Source of the DNA: Calliopsis andreniformis
Taxonomy: Eukaryota > Arthropoda > Insecta > Hymenoptera > Andrenidae
Length of the DNA stretch: 64,000 bases
NCBI RefSeq assembly: GCF_051401765.1
Contig: NW_027480423.1
Location: 12,896,001 to 12,960,000 of the forward strand
Direction: 5' to 3'
Each line of letters opens with the position of its first letter. Position 1 is the stretch's first letter. The notes below the pieces were generated by a model that was given only the letters and a program-made list of their open reading frames with translations, was not told the origin of the DNA and did not search any database. The translations under genes were made by a program, and so were the position numbers. Positions 1-10,668 of this stretch are shown piece by piece.

Positions 1-290
1 AAGGCCGTAGCTATTCGATGTGGTGGAGAAACGCCCTAGAGTGAAGCCTAGGTTGCCCAGAACGTAGAAACGAGCATTACTTTCACACTGGTTGTAATTA
101 TTCCTGTTATACGATGGAAAAGCTGTTGTATTTTTATTGTATTTCATGCTTCTGGCTTTGACTTCTAAGGCCGTAGCTGTTCGATGTGGGGGGGCAACGC
201 CATAGAGTGAAGCCTAGGTTGCCCGGAACGTAGAAACGACAATTACTTTCACTCTGGTTGCAATCATTCCTGTTATTCGATGGAAAAGCT
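1..290. repeat. Left-edge monomers
   Basis: Almost two monomers precede the first recognisable higher-order block. Bases 1-150 are nearly identical to 42983-43132 and share uncommon variants: 'cccagaacg' and 'aaacgagcatt', with 'ggttgtaatt' in place of the usual 'ggttgcaatt'. A run of seven G at 188-194 replaces the usual 'ggtggag'. No other feature is visible. Confidence 0.85.
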
Positions 291-3200
291 GTTGTATTTA
301 TATTGTATTTTATGCTTCTGGCGTTGACTTCTAAGTCCCTAGCTATTCGATCTGGTGGAGATACGCCCTAGAGTGAAGCCTAGGTTGCACGGAACGTAGA
401 AATGACCATTACTTTCACACTGCTTGCAATTATTCCTGTTATACAATGGAAAAACTGTTGCATTTTTATTGCATTTTATGCATCAGGCGTTGACTTCTAA
501 GTCCTTAGCTATTCGATCTGGTGGAGCAACGCCCTAGAGCGGTGCATAGGTTGCCCGGAACGTAGAAATGACAATCACTTTCACACTGTTTGCAATTATT
601 CATTTTATACGATGGAAAAGCTGTTGTATTTATATTGTATTTTATGCTTCTGGCGTTGAATTCTAAGGCCCTAGCTATTCGATCTGGTGGAGCAACGCCC
701 TAGAGTGAAGCCTAGGTTGCCCGGAACGTAGAAATGACCATTACATTCATACTGTATGCAATTATTCATTTAATACGATGGAAGAGCTGTTGTATTTATA
801 TTGTATTTTATGCTTCTGGCGTTGACTTCTAAGGCCGTAGATATTAGATGTGCTGGAGCAACGCCCTAGTGTGACGCCTAGGTTGTACGGAACGTAGAAA
901 TGACCATCATCTTCACTCTGGTTGCAATTATTCCTGTTATACGATGGAAAAACTGCTGTATTTTTATTGCATTTTATGCTTCGCGCGTTGACTTCTGAGG
1001 CCGTAGCTATTCGATGTGGTGGAGCAACGCCCTAGAGTGAAGCCTAGGTAGCCCGGAACGTAGAAATGACCATCATCTTCACACTGTTTGCAATTACTCA
1101 TTTTATACGATGGAAAAGCTGTTGTATTTATATTGTATTTTATGCTTCTGGCGTTGACTTCTAAGGCCCTAACTATTCGATCTGGTGGAGCAACGCTCTA
1201 GAGTGAAGCCTAGGTTGTTCGGAATGTAGAAATGCCCATAACTTTCACACTGGTAGCAATTATTCATGTTATACGATGGAAAATCTGTTGTATTTATTTC
1301 GTACTTTATGCTTCTGGCGTTGACTTCTAAGGCCCTAACCCTTCGATCTGGAGGAAAAATGCCTCAGAGTTATGTCTTGGATGCCTGAAACGTCGAAATG
1401 GTCATTACTTTCACACTGGTTGCAATTATTCATGCTATACGATGGAAAAACTGCTGCATTTCTAATGTACTTTATGCTTCTGGCGTTGAAGTCTAAGGCC
1501 CTCACTCTTCGATCTGGTGGAGCAACGCCCTAGGGTGAAGCCGAGGTTGCCCGGAACGTAGAAATGACCATCACCTTCACTCTGGTTGCAATTACTCCTG
1601 TTATACGACGGAAAAACTGCTGTATTTTTATTGCATTTTATGCTTCTGGCGTTGACTTCTAAGGCCGTCGCTATTCGATGTGGTGGAGTAACGCCCTAGA
1701 GTGAAGGCTAGGTTGCCCGGAACGTAGAAATGACCATCACTTTCACACTGTTTGCAATTATTCATTTTATACGATGGAAAAGCTGTTGTATTTATATTGT
1801 ATTTTATGCTTCTGGCGTTGAATTCTAAGGCCCTAGCTATTCGATCTGGTGGAGCAACGCCCTAGAGTGAAGCCTAGGTTGCCCGGAACGTAGAAATGAC
1901 CATTACTTTCTTACTGTATGCAATTATTCATTTAATACGATGGAAGAGCTGTTGTATTTATATTGTATTTTATGCTTCTGGCGTTGACTTCTAAGGCCGT
2001 AGATATTAGATGTGCTGGAGCAACGCCCTAGAGTGACGCCTAGGTTGTACGGAACGTAGAAATGACCATCATCTTCACTCTGGTTGCAATTATTCCTGTT
2101 ATACGATGGAAAAACTGCTGTATTTTTATTGCATTTTATGCTTCGCGCGTTGACTTCTGAGGCCGTAGCTATTCGATGTGGTGGAGCAACGCCCTAGAGT
2201 GAAGCCTAGGTAGCCCGGAACGTAGAAATGACCATCATCTTCACACTGTTTGCAATTATTCATTTTATACGATGGAAAAGCTGTTGTATTTATATTGTAT
2301 TTTATGCTTCTGGCGTTGACTTCTAAGGCCCTAACTATTCGATCTGGTGGAGCAACGCTCTAGAGTGAAGCCTAGGTTGTTCGGAATGTAGAAATGCCCA
2401 TAACTTTCACACTGGTTGCAATTATTCATGTTATACGATGGAAAAACTGTTGTATTTATTTCGTACTTTATGCTTCTGGCGTTGACTTCTAAGGCCCTAA
2501 CTCTTCGATCTGGAGGAAAAATGCCTCAGAGTTATGTCTTGGATGCCCGAAACGTCGAAATGGTCATTACTTTCACACTGGTTGCAATTATTCATGCTAT
2601 ACGATGGAAAAACTGCTGCATTTCTAATGTACTTTATGCTTCTGGCGTTGACGTCTAAGGCCCTCACTCTTCGATCTGGTGGAGCAACGCCCTAGGGTGA
2701 AGCCGAGGTTGCCCGGAACGTAGAAGTGACCATAACTTTCACACTGGTTGCAATTATACTTTTTATGCGATGGAAAAACTGTTGTATTTATTTTGTATTT
2801 TATGAATCTAACGTTGACTTCTTAGGCCCTAACTATACGCTCTGGTTGACCAACGCCCTAGAGTGAAGCCTAGGTTGCCCGGAACGTAGAAATGACCATC
2901 ACCTTCACTCTGGTTGCAATTACTCCTGTTATACGACGGAAAAACTGCTGTATTTTTATTGCATTTTATGCTTCTGGCGTTGACTTCTAAGGCCGTAGCT
3001 ATTCGATGTGGTGGAGTAACGCCCTAGAGTGAAGGCTAGGCTTCCCGGAACATAGAAACGACCATGACTTTCACACTGTTTGCAATTATTCATTTTATAC
3101 GATGGAAAAGCTGTTGTATTTATATTGTATTTTACGCTTCTGGCGTTGAATTCTAAGGCCCTAGCTATTCGATCTGATGGGGCAACGCCCCAGACTGAAG

Positions 3201-3315
3201 CCTAGGTTGCCCGGAACGTAGAAATGACCATTACTTTCACACTGTTTGCAATTATTCATTTTATACGATGGAAAAGCTGTTGTATTTATATTGTATTTTA
3301 TGCTTCTGGCGTTGA
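291..3315. repeat. HOR-A copy 1 (~3.0 kb)
   Basis: This block aligns with 3611-6800 downstream. The offset is 3,320 bp (20 monomers) up to about 1555 and 3,486 bp (21 monomers) after it. Diagnostic variants shared with copy 2 are 'gtggagatacgcc' (near 360 and 3680), 'gagcggtgcatagg' (near 540 and 3860), 'atgcctgaaacgtcg' (1381 and 4701) and 'cagactgaagcc' (3193 and 6679). The change of offset shows that copy 1 lacks one monomer, equivalent to 4875-5040. Inside the copy, six monomers at 559-1554 recur at 1721-2716, an offset of 1,162 bp or seven monomers. Confidence 0.85.
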
Positions 3316-3610
3316 CTTCTTAGGCCGTAGCTATTAGATGTGGTGGGGCAACGCGCTAGAGTGACGCCTAGGTTGCACGGATCGTAGAAATCATCATTAT
3401 TTTCACACTGCTTGCAATTATTCCTGTTATACAATGGAAAAACTGTTGCATTTTTATTGTATTTTATGCATCTGGCGTTGAATTCTAAGTCCCTAGCTAT
3501 TCGATCTGGTGGAGCAACGCCCTAGGGAGGAGCCTAGGTTGCCCGGAACGTAGAAATGACGATCACTTTCACACTGTTTGCAATTATTCATTTTATACGA
3601 TGCAAGAGCT
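3316..3610. repeat. Bridge monomers between HOR-A copies
   Basis: About two monomers do not fit the HOR-A alignment. They begin with 'cttaggccgtagctattag' and 'ggggcaacgcgctag', a combination also seen at the end of HOR-B unit 1 (10620-10665). They carry private variants such as 'ggatcgtagaaatcatc' near 3379 and 'ctagggaggagcc' near 3528. Phase with the flanking 166-bp array is kept. Confidence 0.7.
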
Positions 3611-5856
3611 GTTGTATTTATATTGTATTTTATGCTTCTGGCGTTGACTTCTAAGTCCCTAGCTATTCGATCTGGTGGAGATACGCCCTAGAGTGAAGCC
3701 TAGGTTGCACGGAACGTAGAAATGACCATTACTTTCACACTGCTTGCAATTATTCCTGTTATACAATGGAAAAACTGTTGCATTTTTATTGTATTTTATG
3801 CATCAGGCGTTGAATTCTAAGTCCCTAGCTATTCGATCTGGTGGAGCAACGCCCTAGAGCGGTGCATAGGTTGCCCGGAACGTAGAAATGACCATCACTT
3901 TCACACTGTTTGCAATTATTCATTTTATACGATGGAAAAGCTGTTGTATTTATATTGTATTTTATGCTTCTGGCGTTGAATTCTAAGGCCCTAGCTATTC
4001 GATCTGGTGGAGCAACGCCCTAGAGTGAAGCCTAGGTTGCCCGGAACGTAGAAATGACCATTACTTTCATACTGTATGCAATTATTCATTTAATACGATG
4101 GAAGAGCTGTTGTATTTATATTGTGTTTTATGCTTCTGGCGTTGACTTCTAAGGCCGTAGATATTAGATGTGCTGGAGCAACGCCCTAGTGTGACGCCTA
4201 GGTTGTACGGAACGTAGAAATGACCATCATCTTCACTCTGGTTGCAATTACTCCTGTTATACGATGGAAAAACTGCTGTATTTTTATTGCATTTTATGCT
4301 TCGCGCGTTGACTTCTGAGGCCGTAGCTATTCGATGTGGTGGAGCAACGCCCTAGAGTGAAGCCTAGGTAGCCCGGAACGTAGAAATGACCATCATCTTC
4401 ACACTGTTTGCAATTATTCATTTTATACGATGGAAAAGCTGTTGTATTTATATTGTATTTTATGCTTCTGGCGTTGACTTCTAAGGCCCTAACTATTCGA
4501 TCTGGTGGAGCAACGCTCTAGAGTGAAGCCTAGGTTGTTCGGAATGTAGAAATGCCCATACCTTTCACACTGGTTGCAATTACTCATGTTATACGATGGA
4601 AAATCTGTTGTGTTTATTTCGTACTTTATGCTTCTGGCGTTGACTTCTAAGGCCCTAGCTCTTCGATCTGGAGGAAAAATGCCTCAGAGTTATGTCTTGG
4701 ATGCCTGAAACGTCGAAATGGTCATTACTTTCACACTGGTTGCAATTATTCATGCTATACGATGGAAAAACTGCTGCATTTCTAATGTACTTTATGCTTC
4801 TGGCGTTGACGTCTAAGGCCCTCACTCTTCGATCTGGTGGAGCAACGCCCAAGGGTGAAGCCGAGGTTGCCCGGAACGTAGAAGTGACCATAACTTTCAC
4901 ACTGGTTGCAATTATACTTTTTATGCGATGGAAAAACTGTTGTATTTATTTTGTATTTTATGAATCTAACGTTGACTTCTTAGGCCCTAACTATACGCTC
5001 TGGTTGACCAACGCCCTAGAGTGAAGCCTAGGTTGCCCGGAACGTAGAAATGACCATCACCTTCACTCTGGTTGCAATTACTCCTGTTATACGACGGAAA
5101 AACTGCTGTATTTTTATTGCATTTTATGCTTCTGGCGTTGACTTCTAAGGCCGTAGCTATTCGATGTGGTGGAGTAACGCCCTAGAGTGAAGGCTAGGTT
5201 GCCCGGAACGTAGAAATGACCATCACTTTCACGCTGTTTGCAATTATTCATTTTATACGATGGAAAAGCTGTTGTATTTATATTGTATTTTATGCTTCTG
5301 GCGTTGAATTCTAAGGCCCTAGCTATTCGATCTGGTGGAGCAACGCCCTAGAGTGAAGCCTAGGTTGCCCGGAACGTAGAAATGACCATTACTTTCTTAC
5401 TCTATGCAATTATTCATTTAATACGATGGAAGAGCTGTTGTATTTATATTGTATTTTATGCTTCTGGCGTTGACTTCTAAGGCCGTAGATATTAGATGTG
5501 CTGGAGCAACGCCCTAGAGTGACGCCTAGGTTGTACGGAACGTAGAAATGACCATCATCTTCACTCTGGTTGCAATTATTCCTGTTATACGATGGAAAAA
5601 CTGCTGTATTTTTATTGCATTTTATGCTTCGCGCGTTGACTTCTGAGGCCGTAGCTATTCGATGTGCTGGAGCAACGCCCTAGAGTGAAGCCTAGGTAGC
5701 CCGGAACGTAGAAATGACCATCATCTTCACACTGTTTGCAATTATTCATTTTATACGATGGAAAAGCTGTTGTATTTATATTGTATTTTATGCTTCTGGC
5801 GTTGACTTCTAAGGCCCTAACTATTCGATCTGGTGGAGCAACGCTCTAGAGTGAAG
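3611..5856. repeat. HOR-A copy 2, running into HOR-B unit 1
   Basis: This is the second copy of HOR-A, and its homology to copy 1 continues to about 6800. Six monomers at 3879-4874 are repeated at 5207-6202 with an offset of 1,328 bp (eight monomers), where copy 1 has seven. The block is the likely source type of the leader segments at 15385-15978 (offset 11,450 bp) and 25341-26266 (offset 21,738 bp). The 'attgtgttttatg' variant near 4120 is shared with the monomers near 15570 and 25860. The boundary with HOR-B is placed where the 4,812-bp period starts and is partly conventional. Confidence 0.8.
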
Positions 5857-7656
5857 CCTAGGTTGTTCGGAATGTAGAAATGCCCATAACTTTCACACTG
5901 GTTGCAATTATTCATGTTATACGATGGAAAAACTGTTGTATTTATTTCGTACTTTATGCTTCTGGCGTTGACTTCTAAGGCCCTAACTCTTCGATCTGGA
6001 GGAAAAATGCCTCAGAGTTATGTCTTGGATGCCCGAAACGTCGAAATGGTCATTACTTTCACACTGGTTGCAATTATTCATGCTATACGATGGAAAAACT
6101 GCTGCATTTCTAATGTACTTTATGCTTCTGGCGTTGACGTCTAAGGCCCTCACTCTTCGATCTGGTGGAGCAACGCCCTAGGGTGAAGCCGAGGTTGCCC
6201 GGAACGTAGAAGTGACCATAACTTTCACACTGGTTGCAATTATACTTTTTATGCGATGGAAAAACTGTTGTATTTATTTTGTATTTTATGAATCTAACGT
6301 TGACTTCTTAGGCCCTAACTATACGCTCTGGTTGACCAACGCCCTAGAGTGAAGCCTAGGTTGCCCGGAACGTAGAAATGACCATCACCTTCACTCTGGT
6401 TGCAATTACTCCTGTTATACGACGGAAAAACTGCTGTATTTTTATTGCATTTTATGCTTCTGGCGTTGACTTCTAAGGCCGTAGCTATTCGATGTGGTGG
6501 AGTAACGCCCTAGAGTGAAGGCTAGGTTTCCCGGAACGTAGAAACGACCATGACTTTCACACTGTTTGCAATTATTCATTCTATACGATGGAAAAGCTGT
6601 TGTATTTATATTGTATTTTACGCTTCTGGCGTTGAATTCTAAGGCCCTAGCTATTCGATCTGGTAGAATAACGCCCCAGACTGAAGCCTAGGTTGCCCGG
6701 AACGTAGAAATGACCATTACTTTCACACTGTTTGCAATTATTCATTTTATACGATGGAAGAGCTGTTGTATTTATATTGTATTTTATGCTTCTGGCGTTG
6801 ACTTCTAAGTCCCTAGCTATTCGATCTGGTGGAGCTACGCCCTAGAGTGAAGCGTAGGTTGCACGGAACGTAGAAGTGACCATTACTTTCACACTGCTTG
6901 CAATTATTCCTGTTATACAATGGAAAAACTGTTGCATTTTTATTGTATTTTATGCATCAGGCGTTGAATTCTAAGTCCCTAGCTATTCGATCTGGTGGAG
7001 CAACGCCCTAGAGCGGTGCCTAGGTTGCCCGGAACGTAGAAATGACCATCACTTTCACACTGTTTGCAATTATTCCTTTTATACGATGGAAAAGCTGTTG
7101 TATTTATATTGTATTTTATGCTTCTGGCGTTGAATTCTAAGGCCGTAGATATTAGATGTGCTGGAGCAACGCCCTAGAGTGACGCCTAGGTTGTACGGAA
7201 CGTAGAAATGACCATCATCTTCACTCTGGTTGCAATTATTCCTGTTATACGATGGAAAAACTGCTGTATTTTTATGGCATTTTATGCTTCGCGCGTTGAC
7301 TTCTGAGGCCGTAGCTATTCGATATGGTCGCGCAACGCCCTAGAGTGAAGCCTAGGTAGCCTAGAACGTAGAAATGACCATCATTTTCACACTGTTTGCA
7401 ATTATTCATTTTATACGATGGAAAAGCTGTTGTATTTATATTGTATTTTATGCTTCTGGCGTTGACTTCTAAGGCCGTAGCCATTCGATGTGGTGGAGCA
7501 ACGCCCTGGAGTGAAGCCTAGGTAGCCCGGAACGTAGAAATGACCATCATCTTCACACTGTTTGCAATTATTCATTTTATACGATGGAAAAGCTGTGGTA
7601 TTTATATTGTATTTTGTGATTCTGGCGCTGACATCTAAGGCCGTAGATATTTGATG

Positions 7657-10135
7657 TGGTGGAGCAATGCCCTAGAGTGAAGCTTAGGTTGCCCGGAACG
7701 TAGAAACGACCATTACTTTCACCCTGGTTGCAATTATTCCTGTTATACAATGGAACAACTATTGTATTTTTATTGTATTTTATGCTTCTGGAATTGAGTT
7801 CTAAGTCCCTAGCTATTCGATCTGTCGGAGCAACGCATTGAGCGGAGCCTAGGTTGCCCGGAACGTAGAAATGACCATCACTTTCACACTGGTTGCAATT
7901 ACACCTGTAATACGATGGAGAAACTCTTGTATCTTTATTGTATTTTATGCTTCAGGCATTGACTCCTATAGCCATACCTACTCCATCTGGAGGAGCAACG
8001 CCCTAGAGTCAAGCCTAGGTTGCCCGGAACGTAGATATGACCATAACTTTCACACTGGTTGCAATTATTCATGTTATACGATGGACAAACACTTGTATCT
8101 TTATTGTATTTTACGCTTCAGGCATTGACTTCTATAGCCATACCTATTCCATCTGGAGGAGCAACGCCCTAGAGTCAAGCATAGGTTGCCCGGAACGTAG
8201 ATATGACCATAAATTTCACACTGGTTGCAATTATTCATGTTATACGATGGAAAAACTGTTGTATTTATTTCGTATTTTATGCTTCTGGCGTCGACTTCTA
8301 AGGCCCTAACTCTTCGATCTGGAGGAAAAATGCCTCAGAGTTATGTCTTGGATGCCCGAAACGTCGAAATGGTCATTACTTTCACACTGGTTGCAATTAT
8401 TCATGCTATACGATGGAAAAACTGTTGCATTTCTAATGTACTTTATGCTTCTGGCGTTGACGTCTAAGGCCCTCACTCTTCGATCTGGTGGACCAACGCC
8501 CTAGTGTGAAGCCGAGGTTGCCCGGAACGTAGAAGTGACCATAGCTTTCACACTGGTTGCAATAATACTTTTTATACGATGGAAAAACTGTTGTATTTAT
8601 TTTGTATTTTATGATTCTATCGTTGACTTCTTAGGCCCTAACTATTCGCTCTGGTTGACCAACGCCCAAGAGTGAAGCCTAGGTTGCCCGGAACGTAGAA
8701 ATGACCATCACCTTCACTCTGGTTGCAATTATTCATGCTATACGATGGAAAAACTGTTGCATTTTTATTGCATTTTCTGCTTCTGGCGTTGACTTCTAAG
8801 ACTGTAGCTATTCGATATGGTGGCGCAACGCCCTAGAGTGAAGCCTAGGTAGCCTAGAACGTAGAAATGACCATCATTTTCACACTGTTTGCAATTATTC
8901 ATTTTATACGATGGAAAAGCTGTTGTATTTATATTGTATTTTATGCTTCTGGCGTTGACTTCTAAGGCCGTAGCCATTCGATGTGGTGGAGCAACGCCCT
9001 AGAGTGAAGCTTAGGTTGCCCGGAACGTAGAAACGACCATTACTTTCACCCTGGTTGCAATTATTCCTGTTATACAATGGAACAACTATTGTATTTTTAT
9101 TGTATTTTATGCTTCTGGAATTGAGTTCTAAGTCCCTAGCTATTCGATCTGTCGGAGCAACGCATTGAGCGGAGCCTAGGTTGCCCGGAACGTAGAAATG
9201 ACCATCACTTTCACACTGGTTGCAATTACACCTGTAATACGATGGAGAAACTCTTGTATCTTTATTGTATTTTATGCTTCAGGCATTGACTCCTATAGCC
9301 ATACCTACTCCATCTGGAGGAGCAACGCCCTAGAGTCAAGCCTAGGTTGCCCGGAACGTAGATATGACCATAACTTTCACACTGGTTGCAATTATTCATG
9401 TTATACGATGGACAAACACTTGTATCTTTATTGTATTTTACGCTTCAGGCATTGACTTCTATAGCCATACCTATTCCATCTGGAGGAGCAACGCCCTAGA
9501 GTCAAGCATAGGTTGCCCGGAACGTAGATATGACCATAACTTTAACACTGGTTGCAATTATTCATGTTATACGATGGAAAAACTGTTGTATTTATTTCGT
9601 ATTTTATGCTTCTGGCGTTGACTTCTAAGGCCCTAACTCTTCGATCTGGAGGAAAAATGCCTCAGAGTTATGTCTTGGATGCCCGAAACGTCGAAATGGT
9701 CATTACTTTCACACTGGTTGCAATTATTCATGCTATACGATGGAAAAACTGTTGCATTTCTAATGTACTTTATGCTTCTGGCGTTGACGTCTAAGGCCCT
9801 CACTCTTCGATCTGGTGGACCAACGCCCTAGTGTGAAGCCGAGGTTGCCCGGAACGTAGAAGTGACCATAACTTTCACACTGGTTGCAATAATACTTTTT
9901 ATACGATGGAAAAATTGTTGTATTTATTTTGTATTTTATGATTCTATCGTTGACTTCTTAGGCCCTAACTATTGGCTCTGGTTGACCAACGCCCTAGAGT
10001 GAAGCCTAGGTTGCCCGGAACGTAGAAATGACCATCACCTTCACTCTGGTTGCAATTATTCATGCTATACGATGGAAAAACTGTTGCATTTTTATTGCAT
10101 TTTCTGCTTCTGGCGTTGACTTCTAAGACTGTAGC
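7657..10135. repeat. Internal 8-monomer duplication in unit 1
   Basis: About 1,150 bp starting near 7657 recur starting near 8984, a period of 1,327 bp (8 x 166 minus 1). Fixed differences separate the copies. The first has 'ataaatttcac' (near 8211) and 'ggcgtcgactt' (8290-8295 is a SalI-type site). The second has 'ataactttaac' and 'ggcgttgactt'. Each copy has one 165-bp monomer with 'cgcattgagcgg'. Confidence 0.9.
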
Positions 10136-10349
10136 TATTAGATGTGGTGTAGCAACGCCCTAGAGTGACGCCTAGGCTGCACGGACCGTAGAAATGACCA
10201 TCATCTTCACTCTGGTTGCAATTATTCCTGTTATACGACGGAAAAACTGCTGCATTTTTATTGCATCTTATGCTTCTGGCGTTGACTTCTAAGGCCGTAG
10301 CTATTCGATGTGGTGGAGCAACGCCCTAGAGTGAAGGCTTGGTTGCCCG

Positions 10350-10365
10350 GGACGTAGAAACGTCC
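10350..10365. repeat. HOR-specific inverted repeat (6-bp stem, 4-nt loop)
   Basis: 'ggacgt' + 'agaa' + 'acgtcc' is a perfect 6-bp inverted repeat with a 4-nt spacer. The ordinary monomer, 'gaacgtagaaatgacc', lacks this symmetry. The same element lies at 15162-15177, 20306-20321, 25118-25133, 30594-30609, 34410-34425 and 37231-37246, once per unit. In the related monomers near 47691 and 51342 the left arm is changed to 'aggcgt' and the stem is imperfect. Confidence 0.8.
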
Positions 10366-10668
10366 ATTACTTTCACACTGTTTGCAATTACTCATTCTAT
10401 ACGATGGTAAAGCTGTTGTATTTTTATTGTATTTTCTGCTTCTGGCATTGTCTTCTAAGGTCCTAGCTATTCAATCTGGTGGGGCAACGCCGTAGAGTGA
10501 AGCCTAGGTTGCCGGGAACGTAGAAACGACCATTATTTTCACACTGGTTGCAATTATTCATTTTATACGATGGAAAAGCTGTTGTATTTATATTGTATTT
10601 TATGCTTCTGGCGTTGACTTCTTAGGCCGTAGCTATTAGATGTGGTGGGGCAACGCGCTAGAGTGACG

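Larger units (their letters stand above)
5857..10668. repeat. HOR-B unit 1 (4,812 bp, 29 monomers)
   Basis: This is the first of six units with the same order of monomer variants. Landmarks recur in unit 2 at exactly +4,812 bp: the 'atgcccgaaacgtcg' box at 6029, the 'cctagaacg' box near 7363, the pair of 'cctgtaatacgatggag' monomers, and the ending 'cccgggacgtagaaacg' near 10345. The unit is 2 bp short of 29 x 166. Two of its monomers are 165 bp: both have 'caacgcattgagcgg', which lacks one base of 'caacgccctagagtg'. Variant 'aacgcccaagag' near 8668 is shared with unit 3 but not unit 2. Confidence 0.9.

Noticed and set aside
2320..2345. Telomere-like 'ccctaa' in 'aggccctaactattcg'
   Set aside because: It occurs once per monomer in some variants and never in tandem, so it is not an interstitial telomere tract.
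2551..2575. Possible CENP-B box in the 'cccgaaacgtcgaaatgg' variant
   Set aside because: The CENP-B box needs CCCG and CGAA separated by seven bases including a fixed T. Here they are six bases apart and the T is absent. No other monomer variant that I checked fits.
7272..7484. Minus-strand open frames as evidence for inverted monomers
   Set aside because: They are the antisense of ordinary plus-oriented monomers. No reverse-complement copy of the 'cctaggttgcccggaacg' box was seen.
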